Shown piece after piece: positions 6,604 to 13,919 of a stretch of DNA of 15,472 nucleotides. The translations under genes and the position numbers were made by a program. Each line of letters starts with the position of its first letter. Position 1 is the stretch's first letter. This stretch comes from Hyphomicrobiales bacterium (GTDB lineage Bacteria; Pseudomonadota; Alphaproteobacteria; Rhizobiales; Aestuariivirgaceae), in contig JAHFPK010000036.1 of assembly GCA_023266715.1 (NCBI GenBank), positions 1 through 15,472 of the forward strand, written 5' to 3'. Under the pieces are notes generated by a model. It was not told where the DNA came from and made no database searches. It worked only from the letters and a program-made list of their open reading frames with translations.

Positions 6604-7200
6604 TTATGGATCCGGCCTGCGCATCCGCCAGACATCGTCGATTGTGGCATATTCCGCATAACCAAGGCGCGAGATCATTTGCATGGCGCCACTGTTCACC
6701 CGGCCATTTTCAATGAACCGGTCATCAATGTGAATACCAATGACGCGGCCTACCACGAGCCAATTGGAAACCTTGCCCTCTTCGTCGGGCAATTCCATGG
6801 TCTTGTGCAGGCGGCACTCCAGATTAGCTGGACTCTCAGCAACACGTGGCGCTTCGATGAGTTGGCAAGGGGCTTTCGTCAACCCGGCAAGAACAAATTC
6901 ATCCACATGGGACGGCACAACTGATGAGCTCATATTCATGGCTTCACGAATGGAATAAGTAGCAACATTCACCGCAAATTCGCCAGTTGCTTCAATATTC
7001 CGTAAACTGTCCTTGTAGCCGGAGGACCCGAAAACAACGTAGTGGGGCCGCTCGGAAACCACATTGAAAAAACTGTAGGGCGCCAGATTGGCAATGCCGT
7101 CCGCTGAAAGGGTTGATAGCCAGCCGATAGGCCGGGCAACAAGCGATTTGAAGGGATCGACTGCAAACCCATGATCATTGCGGATGGCATCATAGAACAT
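6604..7200 (-). CDS. Flavin reductase-like, FMN-binding split-barrel protein
   Basis: This 198-residue cytoplasmic protein has the flavin reductase-like (PF01613) pattern: an N-terminal VARPIGWLSTLSADGIANLAPYS segment (about residues 21-43) typical of the FMN-binding split barrel, then F-F-N-V-V-S, FGSSGYKDSLRNI and GEFAVNVAT. Later come LECRLHKTMELP and LVVGRVIGIHID, also family features. Members bind FMN and use NAD(P)H; the substrate cannot be read from the sequence. It is the last gene of a leftward operon: its ATG (7200) lies one base after the stop of the HAD phosphatase gene, so coupling is likely. A nitroreductase is the first gene of the same operon, so two flavin enzymes are made together. 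Confidence 0.87.
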   Translation of the reverse strand: MFYDAIRNDHGFAVDPFKSLVARPIGWLSTLSADGIANLAPYSFFNVVSERPHYVVFGSSGYKDSLRNIEATGEFAVNVATYSIREAMNMSSSVVPSHVDEFVLAGLTKAPCQLIEAPRVAESPANLECRLHKTMELPDEEGKVSNWLVVGRVIGIHIDDRFIENGRVNSGAMQMISRLGYAEYATIDDVWRMRRPDP

Positions 7201-7201
7201 G

Positions 7202-7906
7202 TCAGATAGACCTCAGCAGGCCGGGCAATTCGGCGATGCTGTGAAGCGTATGATCGGCAAGATGGGCAATGTCTTCATGGTCGGCGTTGCCCGTGAGCAC
7301 TCCAATGGCCAAGCCCGCACCGCCGTTGCGCGCCTCCTCCATATCATGCGCATTGTCGCCCACCATGGCAATCTCCGACGGTTTTAATCCCACGGTTGAA
7401 GCAAATCTACGAATCATGTCGCCCGATGGCTTGGGGGTTGGCACCGTGTCAGCGGCAATCACCTCGTCAAACAAATCCAAAACACCGAGATGGTTCAGAT
7501 GATTGCAGGCGGAATAGTGGCTGTCGTTGGTGGCAAGGCCCAAATGAAATTTCATCGCCTTGAGTTCTTGAAGAAGCGGTACAAGCGGCATCAGGGGCTT
7601 CAACAGGGATTTGGAAAGTGGTGCGTAGTCCACATCGATCATGCGGACTTTTTCCAGAATCTCCGCTTCATTCAAATCTGGCCACCAATACTCAATGAGT
7701 TGGCGTGTCGTGCCCGCGGCCAGAATGGAATTGGCGTGAAAACCCTCCGTATCCGGATTATATCCCACCCGCTCCATCATCCTGTTGGCCTCGGTAGGCT
7801 CAATGCCAAACTGCTCGCACAGCATCTGGCGGTAGATCGGGACCCAGGTGCCATTCACATCAATCAGTGTGCCGTCCTTGTCAAATAGAACGCCGCGGAT
7901 CGTCAT
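7202..7906 (-). CDS. HAD-superfamily hydrolase, phosphoglycolate phosphatase-like
   Basis: This 234-residue protein of HAD subfamily IA carries the four HAD motifs. Motif I is FDKDGTLID (nucleophile Asp9, acid/base Asp11), motif II is the Thr in LGLATNDS, the motif III lysine is probably in PTPKPSGDM, and motif IV is MVGDNAHDM. The cap domain between residues of about 18 and 90 is helical. Such enzymes remove phosphate from small phosphorylated metabolites; 2-phosphoglycolate is one possibility, but the sequence does not fix the substrate. It sits between the nitroreductase gene (ATGA overlap, 7903-7906) and the flavin reductase gene (1-bp gap). A role in clearing phosphorylated side products such as FMN derivatives would be speculation. 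Confidence 0.88.
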   Translation of the reverse strand: MTIRGVLFDKDGTLIDVNGTWVPIYRQMLCEQFGIEPTEANRMMERVGYNPDTEGFHANSILAAGTTRQLIEYWWPDLNEAEILEKVRMIDVDYAPLSKSLLKPLMPLVPLLQELKAMKFHLGLATNDSHYSACNHLNHLGVLDLFDEVIAADTVPTPKPSGDMIRRFASTVGLKPSEIAMVGDNAHDMEEARNGGAGLAIGVLTGNADHEDIAHLADHTLHSIAELPGLLRSI

Positions 7907-8493
7907 GCTTGCCCCCAGCGCGTGAGAAGCGCCTGCGGGTCGGGCCGCGGCCTGTCTTCAAGTGGCGCAGTTGTCGTTCCAATACAAACAATGCCTGACA
8001 CCCGTTCAGTTCCCCTGAGTCCCATCGCCGCAATGGTTTCCGAATCATAGGCCACCCAGTCGGTCTGCCATTGGGCATCAAAACCCATGGCCGCTGCCGC
8101 GAGCACAATATTGTAACATACGGCAGCCGACGAGAGCACCTGCTCCCACTCCGGTATCTTGACGTGTGGGGCCGCAGTCGAAACCACCACAATGATCACC
8201 GGTGCCCGCATGAACAACTCCCGCTGAAAGGCGACGCTTTCCTCGCCATGGTCCGGGTGAAGGACTTGCCACCTCTTGGCAAAGGCTTTTCCAATTTCGA
8301 CCCGGGCTTCACCTTCAAACAGCACAAAGCGCCAAGGTGTGAGCTTGCCATGGTCGGGAACCCGTACCGCCACCTCCAGAATTTCGGAAACTTGCGCTGG
8401 ACTAGGCCCCGGCAGCCCTAAAGCCTTGACCGAGCCTGATTTTCTGGTTTTGAGGAAGTTCATTGGAGACGAGAGATCGTTCAGTTTTGTCAT
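7903..8493 (-). CDS. Nitroreductase family protein (YdjA-like)
   Basis: This FMN-dependent nitroreductase-family protein has 196 residues from ATG 8493. Seen: the N-terminal R-K-S-G-S-V-K-A-L block in place of the usual RRS(I/V)-x-x-(F/L), VAVRVPDHGKLTPWRFV, a central WEQVLSSAAVCYNIVLAAAAMG, and the G-I-V-C-I-G-T segment near the end. These fit the short YdjA type, which uses NAD(P)H on nitro compounds or quinones; the real substrate is unknown. A longer form beginning with TTG at 8523 is possible, but ATG 8493 fits the family better. It is the first gene of the leftward operon with HAD and flavin reductase-like proteins, and is divergent from the exported repeat protein across a 164-bp gap. 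Confidence 0.88.
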   Translation of the reverse strand: MTKLNDLSSPMNFLKTRKSGSVKALGLPGPSPAQVSEILEVAVRVPDHGKLTPWRFVLFEGEARVEIGKAFAKRWQVLHPDHGEESVAFQRELFMRAPVIIVVVSTAAPHVKIPEWEQVLSSAAVCYNIVLAAAAMGFDAQWQTDWVAYDSETIAAMGLRGTERVSGIVCIGTTTAPLEDRPRPDPQALLTRWGQA

Positions 8494-8554
8494 GATTCCG
8501 GCAATGTGGCGGCTGAAGCCCAAAAACGCAATGATTTCAATTGCCCCATCTTCA

Positions 8555-8569
8555 TTAACTAAAAATTAA
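8555..8569. promoter_or_regulatory. CtrA-type box TTAA-N7-TTAA in the divergent gap 8494-8657
   Basis: The match TTAA-CTAAAAA-TTAA is exact. It lies 88 bp upstream of ATG 8658 (exported protein) and 61 bp upstream of ATG 8493 (nitroreductase), so it could control either. The element is symmetric and gives no direction. The rest of the gap is GC-rich and ordinary, apart from the AAAGGGGA ribosome binding site for 8658. CtrA binding is inferred. Confidence 0.55.
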
Positions 8570-8657
8570 GTATGCCATTGCCCTGCGCCTTGGGCCTGTG
8601 CTTTGGTTCAGTCACCGGCCGGAAGGCTGGGGGAGTAGAGTAAAAGGGGACGACAGC

Positions 8658-9602
8658 ATGCACGACGACAGCACCCGTGCACTGCAAATCCGCCGTCAGA
8701 AAAGCGCGAAATCCGCGGCTCTTCTGACGGCGGTTCTATTTCTGGCCCTCGCCATGCCAGTTGCCTCTACGGGGGCTTATGGCGCCTCCAAGACAATAGA
8801 TGAAACAGCGCTGGCAATTGAAGCGCCTGGCTTCCAGGACAAAGTTGCCCATGATATTGCCATTGAAATTGTAAAGCCCGGAAACGAAGGTTTGGAATTC
8901 ACCGCTAGGCTTTCAGAATCCGGCGGGTTGATCGAGCGCGACATCACCTGGACCCTGCGCGATGCGCAAGGAGCCGTAGTTTACGATAAGAGCACAGAAC
9001 TTGCCCATATCGCCATACCACCCGGAGATTATACGATTCAGGCGCTCTACGGCTCTGCGAGCTTTTCGCAAAACCTGACCCTCCTTCGAGGCAATCGCCT
9101 GATTTTCAGCTTCGTGCTTGATGTCGGCGGAATTCGCGTCCTGCCCCGCGTAAAGGGGTTGGGCCTTGCTCCCACCCAATCCCAGTCACTTGTCTATGCC
9201 CTCTCCGGATCCGACAAGGGCAAGCTCATCACCATTTCCAAAATGCCGGGAGAGATCCTCCGTGTGAAAGCCGGTGACTATCGCATCGAAAGTCGGTTTA
9301 ACACAGGTAATGCCGTAGCTGTGGCCGACGTGCACGTTAAGCCTGGGGTGATGAGCGCCGTTGAAATTGACCATGCCGCGGGATTGGCACGGCTCTCCTA
9401 TGTGGGCGCACCCGACGCCAATGTATCGTGGCTGGTAATCAATGATCATGGCGAAGCTCTTCCCGCCATCTCGGGCTTGTCAGCAAATGTTGTGTTGAAG
9501 CCCGGCTCTTACGTTGCAAAAGCGCAGATTGGCGATGAGTTTCTAACGGCAAGTTTTGATATTTCGGCCGGCCAGCAACGCGACATCCTGCTTGGAAATT
9601 AG
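8658..9602 (+). CDS. Exported protein of unknown function with three internal repeats
   Basis: I do not recognise this 314-residue protein. The start at ATG 8658 has a good AAAGGGGA about 8 bases ahead; an upstream in-frame GTG has none. The N-terminus is a signal sequence: basic RRQKSAKS (12-19), a hydrophobic run (20-33) and a small-residue region to about 43 for cleavage, so the protein is periplasmic or outside the membrane. The rest is beta-rich with three related units built round PGDY (122-125), AGDY (205-208) and PGSY (282-285). Units 1 and 3 open with W-x-x-x-(D/N)-D-x-x-G, and each unit closes with a strand, (R/P/A)-G and another strand. This recalls small beta-sandwich domains such as carboxypeptidase regulatory-like or PEGA-like folds, but that is an inference. 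A CtrA box lies 88 bp upstream. Confidence 0.8.
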   Translation: MHDDSTRALQIRRQKSAKSAALLTAVLFLALAMPVASTGAYGASKTIDETALAIEAPGFQDKVAHDIAIEIVKPGNEGLEFTARLSESGGLIERDITWTLRDAQGAVVYDKSTELAHIAIPPGDYTIQALYGSASFSQNLTLLRGNRLIFSFVLDVGGIRVLPRVKGLGLAPTQSQSLVYALSGSDKGKLITISKMPGEILRVKAGDYRIESRFNTGNAVAVADVHVKPGVMSAVEIDHAAGLARLSYVGAPDANVSWLVINDHGEALPAISGLSANVVLKPGSYVAKAQIGDEFLTASFDISAGQQRDILLGN

Positions 9603-9807
9603 ACACTTCCATAGTTTTACAAAGCTGTCACACTGACCGGGATTGATGGCCGGCGCCGCGCCCGATCGCTCCATAAGTTTCGAAGAACTTTATCATTGCA
9701 TGAAGCCCGGAGAATTGCTCAATGGCAGCGCACCATCTGCCATGCTTCAAGCTTGAGAGATGGCCACACCGAAAAGCTTTGCCACGCAATTACAATGAGG
9801 ACCAATC
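9603..9807. other. 205-bp intergenic region before the alcohol dehydrogenase
   Basis: No well-supported gene is visible. A 36-codon rightward frame (9646-9756) has only a poorly placed GGGA ahead of it. A 10-bp palindrome TCAAGCTTGA lies inside at about 9746-9755. The ribosome binding site GAGGA of the next gene is at 9797-9801. The dehydrogenase promoter is probably here, but no clear -35/-10 pair stands out. Confidence 0.4.
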
Positions 9808-10845
9808 TTGAGCAAAACCATGAAAGCCGCCGTACTTCGCAAAATCGGAGCAGGACTTGCAATTGAAACCGTGGCGCGGCCCGAACCCGGCCCCCGCGAA
9901 GTACTGATCAAGGTCAAAGCCTGCGGAGTTTGCCACAGCGACTTGCACGCCGTTGAGGGAGACTGGACGCCTCATCCCACACTCCCGCTCATTCCCGGCC
10001 ATGAAGTCACGGGCCATGTGGAAGCAATGGGCGAAGACGTAGAGGATTTCAAAAAGGGCGATCGCATTGGCGTGCCGTGGATGTTCTGGTCCTGCGGCAC
10101 CTGCGAATTTTGTTTGCAGGGCATGGAAACCATTTGCCCGCGCACCGAAGCCACGGGCTACAGCAAGCCCGGCGGCTATGCCGAATATATGGTGGCCCCT
10201 GCCGCCTTCTGCGGGCACCTGCCTGAACATGTCGATATGAATGCCATGGCACCTATCCTCTGCGCCGGCGTTACCACCTATCGCGGCATCAAACGAACCG
10301 GTGCAAGACCGGGACAGTGGCTGGCAGTGATCGGCATCGGCGGTTTGGGCCACATCGCCGTGCAATATGCCAAGGCCATGGGCCTGCGTGTAGCGGCCGT
10401 TGATGTCTCAACCGAGAAATTGAATCATGCCAAACGTCTGGGTGCCGAAGTTATGATTGATGCCCGCGAAGGCGATCCCGGTGTGACGCTCAAGGAAAAA
10501 ACCGGTGGCGGAGCGCATGGCGCAATTGTCACCGCCGTATCGGCAAAAGCCTTTGAACAATCCGTAACAATGTTGAGACCAGCAGGAACGGTCTCCTTCA
10601 TCGGACTTCCAGGCGGCGACGCAGACCAGATCCGCCTGTCGATCTCCGGGATCGTCAACAGTGAAATATCCGTGCGCGGATCAAATGTTGGCTCCCGCCA
10701 GGACCTGAACGAGGTCATCGCCTTCGCCGCCTCGGGTCTGGTAAAAGCCGATATCGAAACCCAGCCCTTGGAAAACATCAACGCCATCTTCACCCGCATG
10801 AAAACGGGCGAGATTACCGGGCGTGTGGTGCTGGCAATTGGATAA
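9808..10845 (+). CDS. adhP: Zinc-dependent alcohol dehydrogenase (AdhP type)
   Basis: This medium-chain, NAD-dependent alcohol dehydrogenase of 345 residues interconverts primary alcohols and aldehydes. Catalytic zinc ligands visible: Cys42 in CGVCHSD, His65-Glu66 in PGHEV, and Cys152 in ILCAGVTTY. Structural zinc ligands: Cys96, Cys99, Cys102 and Cys110. The nucleotide-binding motif is GIGGLG (176-181), followed by Asp in A-A-V-D-V-S, which fits NAD over NADP. The pattern is close to the AdhP/propanol-preferring group. The start is an unusual TTG at 9808, because GAGGA (9797-9801) lies 6 bases before it; the ATG at 9820 would be 18 bases away. It has its own promoter region on the left and an AT-rich gap before kup on the right, so it is probably a single-gene unit. 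Confidence 0.93.
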   Translation: MSKTMKAAVLRKIGAGLAIETVARPEPGPREVLIKVKACGVCHSDLHAVEGDWTPHPTLPLIPGHEVTGHVEAMGEDVEDFKKGDRIGVPWMFWSCGTCEFCLQGMETICPRTEATGYSKPGGYAEYMVAPAAFCGHLPEHVDMNAMAPILCAGVTTYRGIKRTGARPGQWLAVIGIGGLGHIAVQYAKAMGLRVAAVDVSTEKLNHAKRLGAEVMIDAREGDPGVTLKEKTGGGAHGAIVTAVSAKAFEQSVTMLRPAGTVSFIGLPGGDADQIRLSISGIVNSEISVRGSNVGSRQDLNEVIAFAASGLVKADIETQPLENINAIFTRMKTGEITGRVVLAIG

Positions 10846-11009
10846 TTTCAATTTCTCTTTTCTCGTCGCGCCCTCGAAAAGACAGAATTAATTAGCAATT
10901 ATAATATGTTACGATACTATATCAGGCCTACTGCCCTTTCTAACCTCACAATTCAGACATGCCATATTTGCATTGATGTACCCCTCGCAAGAGAGTAAAT
11001 CACCTCCCC
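10846..11009. promoter_or_regulatory. AT-rich region upstream of kup
   Basis: This stretch is clearly richer in A and T than its surroundings, especially 10885-10925. It holds a TATAAT (10900-10905) without a good -35 at the right distance, and a near CtrA box TTAA-N7-TTAT at 10888-10902. No gene with a good start is seen. It probably holds the kup promoter. Confidence 0.4.
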
Positions 11010-11028
11010 TTTGCTGCAGTGCAGCAAA
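11010..11028. promoter_or_regulatory. Perfect 19-bp palindrome just upstream of the kup ribosome binding site
   Basis: TTTGCTGCA (11010-11018), one central base, then TGCAGCAAA (11020-11028): exact 9-bp arms. Its core CTGC-AGT-GCAG fits CTGC-N3-GCAG, which I recall as the recognition sequence of PhaR, the regulator of polyhydroxybutyrate and phasin genes in Paracoccus and relatives. It ends 6 bases before the GGAG (11035-11038) of kup, so a bound repressor would block transcription, or an RNA hairpin could affect translation. The regulator is inferred. Confidence 0.55.
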
Positions 11029-11045
11029 ATCAATGGAGATTAATA

Positions 11046-12974
11046 GTGGCAACACTGACCGCAGAAAAAACCGGCGAGGCGCTAGACGATTCGGCCATCC
11101 ACCTCAACGGCCACAAACCGCCAAGTTTCTGGATACTTACCCTAGGTTCCATCGGTGTGGTTTATGGCGATATCGGAACCAGCCCCCTCTACGCCGTGCG
11201 CGAAGCGATCCTCGCCGCCACTGGCAAGAACGGCACTCCCACCGAACCTGTGGTTCTTGGCGTTCTCTCCCTCATCATCTGGGCCCTTATCCTTGTCGTC
11301 ACCGTAAAATATGTCGGCATCCTGCTGAACGCCGACAACAAGGGCGAAGGCGGAACCCTTTCGCTCATGGCCTTAGCCCAGCGCGTAATGGGCAATAAGA
11401 TGTTCCTCATTCCCGTTCTCGCCATGATCGGTGCGGCGCTATTTTATGGCGACGCAATGATCACCCCGGCAATCTCGGTTCTCTCGGCCATCGAAGGCCT
11501 CAGGATCGTGACGCCCGCCTTCGACCCCTATGTATTGCCAATCACCTTGGCAATCATTATCGGCCTCTTCGCTGTCCAGGCCCGTGGCACGGCAAGTGTT
11601 GCCGCTCTCTTTGGGCCCATCACACTTATATGGTTCATTGCCATTGCCTTGGCCGGCGTTGTCCACATTGGCGATAACCCCGCCATTCTGTTTTCATTTA
11701 ACCCCGTCCATGCCGTGAGCTTTCTGAGTTCCCATGGTGTCATTAGTCTTTTCACCTTGGGTGCGGTGTTCCTGGCGGTAACCGGTGCGGAAGCCCTCTA
11801 CGCCGACCTTGGTCATTTTGGCAAACGCCCCATCCAATTGGCATGGCTTGTCATTGTGCTGCCTGCACTGCTGCTCAATTACCTGGGCCAGGGCGCCCTC
11901 ATCCTGAAAGAACCCGCAACCCTTGAAAACCCGTTCTTCTTGATGATGCCGGGCTGGGCCCTCATCCCCATCGTGGTGCTTGCCACGGCAGCCACCATCA
12001 TCGCCAGTCAGGCGGTCATCACTGGTGCCTATTCGCTAACGCGGCAAGCTATCCAGCTTGGCCTTTTGCCCCGTATGGAAATTCGCTTCACCTCGGAAGC
12101 CCACGCTGGCCAGATCTATATGCCGCAGGTCAATTGGCTCATCATGTTTGGCGTGATTGCCCTTGTGATCATGTTCAAGTCATCGTCCGCCCTCGCCTCG
12201 GCCTATGGCATCGCGGTGACGGGAACCATGGTGGTGACTTCCATGATGGCGATATTCGTGATCTGGAAATACTGGAAGTGGCCGCTCTGGGCAGCGCTCG
12301 CCATGATGCTTCCCCTGCTCGCCATTGACATAATTTTCCTTGGCGCAAATTCGCTGAAGGTATTCGAGGGTGGCTATGTTCCGCTGGCCTTGGGCGCCTT
12401 GATTATTCTTGTGATGTGGACGTGGCGCCGGGGTTCGCAAATCCTCTTTGCCAAAACCCGGAAGTCTGAAGTGCCGCTTGCTGATCTCGTACGCAGTCTC
12501 TCAAAGCACCCGCCCCACTGCGTGCCGGGAACAGCCGTGTTCTTTACCTCTGATCCTGAAAGCACGCCTACCGCGCTCCTCCACAGCCTGAAGCATTACA
12601 AGGTGCTGCATGAGAACAACGTGGTGCTCACCATCCGCACCAGCGATAGTCCGAGCGTTGCACCGGAAGATCGCGTGAAGATTGAAAAGCTGAACGATCT
12701 CTTCAGCCGCCTCACCCTCAGCTATGGTTACATGGAAACGCCCGACGTGCCTAAGGCACTTGGCCTAGCCCGCAAGCTCGGCTGGAAGTTCAATATCATG
12801 ACGACGTCATTCTTCCTGTCGAGGCGCAGTGTCAGGGCTTCAAAGCACGAGGGCATGCCCGTCTGGCAGGACAAGCTGTTCATCGGCTTGGCGCGCAACG
12901 CCAATGACGCCAGCAGCTATTTCCGCCTGCCGACCGATCGCGTGGTGGAAGTGGGCAGCCAGATTACAGTTTAA
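11046..12974 (+). CDS. kup: Kup-type potassium uptake protein
   Basis: This is a K+/H+ symporter of the KUP/HAK/KT family in the inner membrane. From GTG 11046 it has 642 residues, the normal length. Seen: the N-terminal signature GSIGVVYGDIGTSPLYA (about residues 33-49), GEGGTLSLMAL, FYGDAMITPAISVLSA, and some twelve hydrophobic segments up to about residue 465. A soluble C-terminal domain of about 175 residues follows and ends with VVEVGSQITV. I chose GTG 11046 because TGGAGA lies 7-8 bases ahead; an in-frame GTG at 11019 lies inside the palindrome and has no such site. Kup proteins import K+ constitutively at low affinity. It is a single-gene unit with its own control region and ends facing the pirin operon. 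Confidence 0.95.
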   Translation: MATLTAEKTGEALDDSAIHLNGHKPPSFWILTLGSIGVVYGDIGTSPLYAVREAILAATGKNGTPTEPVVLGVLSLIIWALILVVTVKYVGILLNADNKGEGGTLSLMALAQRVMGNKMFLIPVLAMIGAALFYGDAMITPAISVLSAIEGLRIVTPAFDPYVLPITLAIIIGLFAVQARGTASVAALFGPITLIWFIAIALAGVVHIGDNPAILFSFNPVHAVSFLSSHGVISLFTLGAVFLAVTGAEALYADLGHFGKRPIQLAWLVIVLPALLLNYLGQGALILKEPATLENPFFLMMPGWALIPIVVLATAATIIASQAVITGAYSLTRQAIQLGLLPRMEIRFTSEAHAGQIYMPQVNWLIMFGVIALVIMFKSSSALASAYGIAVTGTMVVTSMMAIFVIWKYWKWPLWAALAMMLPLLAIDIIFLGANSLKVFEGGYVPLALGALIILVMWTWRRGSQILFAKTRKSEVPLADLVRSLSKHPPHCVPGTAVFFTSDPESTPTALLHSLKHYKVLHENNVVLTIRTSDSPSVAPEDRVKIEKLNDLFSRLTLSYGYMETPDVPKALGLARKLGWKFNIMTTSFFLSRRSVRASKHEGMPVWQDKLFIGLARNANDASSYFRLPTDRVVEVGSQITV

Positions 12975-12986
12975 CACAAAGCAAAT

Positions 12987-13018
12987 TCCCGCTGCTTGTC
13001 ATGCCGCAGGCAGCGGGA
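12987..13018. terminator. Hairpin between kup and the pirin gene (likely bidirectional terminator)
   Basis: TCCCGCTGC (12987-12995) and GCAGCGGGA (13010-13018) are exact complements, and a few inner pairs, including G-U, extend the stem. It lies 12 bp after the kup stop and includes the pirin stop (12999-13001). The stem is GC-rich, but only loose T-rich sequence follows it (ATTCTTTCT on plus, ATTTGCTTTGT on minus), so it is a moderate terminator candidate for both convergent genes. Confidence 0.5.
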
Positions 13019-13919
13019 TGAATTCTTTCTCGTCACCAGGCACAATGGCAAAGCGTGCCCGCTTCCAGTCTTCCTTAGCCGCTTCAATCCGTTCCTTGGA
13101 AGAAGACACAAAATTCCACCAGATATGGCGGGGGCCGTCCATCGGTTCACCACCTAGCATCATGAAGCGGGCATCGGAATGCGCCGTTATCGTAATTGCA
13201 TCGCCGGGGCGGAAAACCAGCAACTGGTTTACGCCATAAACCTGCCCGGCAATTTCCAGCGAACCTTCCGCGATATAAATCCCGCGCTCTTCATGCTCAA
13301 TGGGCAATGGCAGCTTGGCCCCTGAGCGAAGCTTCACATCGGCATAAAACAAATCCGAATGGGTTTTAACCGGTGAAGAGGCTCCATAGACGGAGCCCGC
13401 AACAACCCGCACCTCGCGGCCATGATCGCTGATGAAAGGCAATGCCGACGTTGCAACATGTTCAAAGGCAGGCTTGGTTTCCTCATGGGCTTTCGGCAGC
13501 GCCACCCAACTTTGAATGCCAAACACCGTGCGCGTCCGTGCCCGCTCCAAGGCCGGCGTGCGCTCGGAATGCACAATGCCCTTGCCGGCGGTCATCCAGT
13601 TCAATTCACCGGGCGCTATCTGCTGCTCCGATCCCAGGCTATCCCTGTGATACATCTTGCCGTCAAACAACCAGGTCACGGTGGAGAGGCCGATATGCGG
13701 ATGCGGCCTCACATCCTGGCCCTGTCCCGCCTGCATGACGATTGGACCAAACTGGTCAAAGAAAATAAACGGCCCTACCATTTGCCGTTGCGCCGAAGGC
13801 AGCGCACGCCTGACTTCAAATCCGCCGATATCACGCACCCGTGGGATGATGACCATCGGCAGCGCATCCGCAGCAGCAGCGTCTCCGGGCAAAGGATCAG
13901 GAATGTGAGGCAGTGTCAT
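12999..13919 (-). CDS. Pirin family protein
   Basis: This 306-residue cytoplasmic protein has two cupin domains. The metal site of the N-terminal cupin is complete: His73 and His75 in RPHPHIGL, His117 and Glu119 in GKGIVHSE. Other family features are GPFIFFDQFGP, WMTAGKGI and FGIQSWVALP. The C-terminal cupin (about 165-265) contains an H-E-E-R-G-I-Y-I-A-E-G-S-L stretch and a G-D-A-I-T-I strand. Bacterial pirins bind iron or another metal; some have quercetinase activity and others regulate metabolic enzymes, so the exact role is open. The ATG overlaps the stop of the LLM oxidoreductase gene (ATGA, 13919-13916), so these two are one operon. A terminator-like hairpin covers the end. Confidence 0.93.
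   Translation of the reverse strand: MTLPHIPDPLPGDAAAADALPMVIIPRVRDIGGFEVRRALPSAQRQMVGPFIFFDQFGPIVMQAGQGQDVRPHPHIGLSTVTWLFDGKMYHRDSLGSEQQIAPGELNWMTAGKGIVHSERTPALERARTRTVFGIQSWVALPKAHEETKPAFEHVATSALPFISDHGREVRVVAGSVYGASSPVKTHSDLFYADVKLRSGAKLPLPIEHEERGIYIAEGSLEIAGQVYGVNQLLVFRPGDAITITAHSDARFMMLGGEPMDGPRHIWWNFVSSSKERIEAAKEDWKRARFAIVPGDEKEFIPLPAA

Noticed and set aside
6516..6716. Rightward 66-residue frame starting at ATG 6516 with AGGA ahead of it
   Set aside because: Its second half is antisense to the well-supported flavin reductase gene, the product is an unusual Arg-rich sequence with no family character, and the start could be chance.
10973..11398. Rightward frame overlapping the start of kup in another frame
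   Set aside because: It runs through the kup coding region and its product is a low-complexity Arg/Ser/His-rich sequence; kup itself has strong family motifs.
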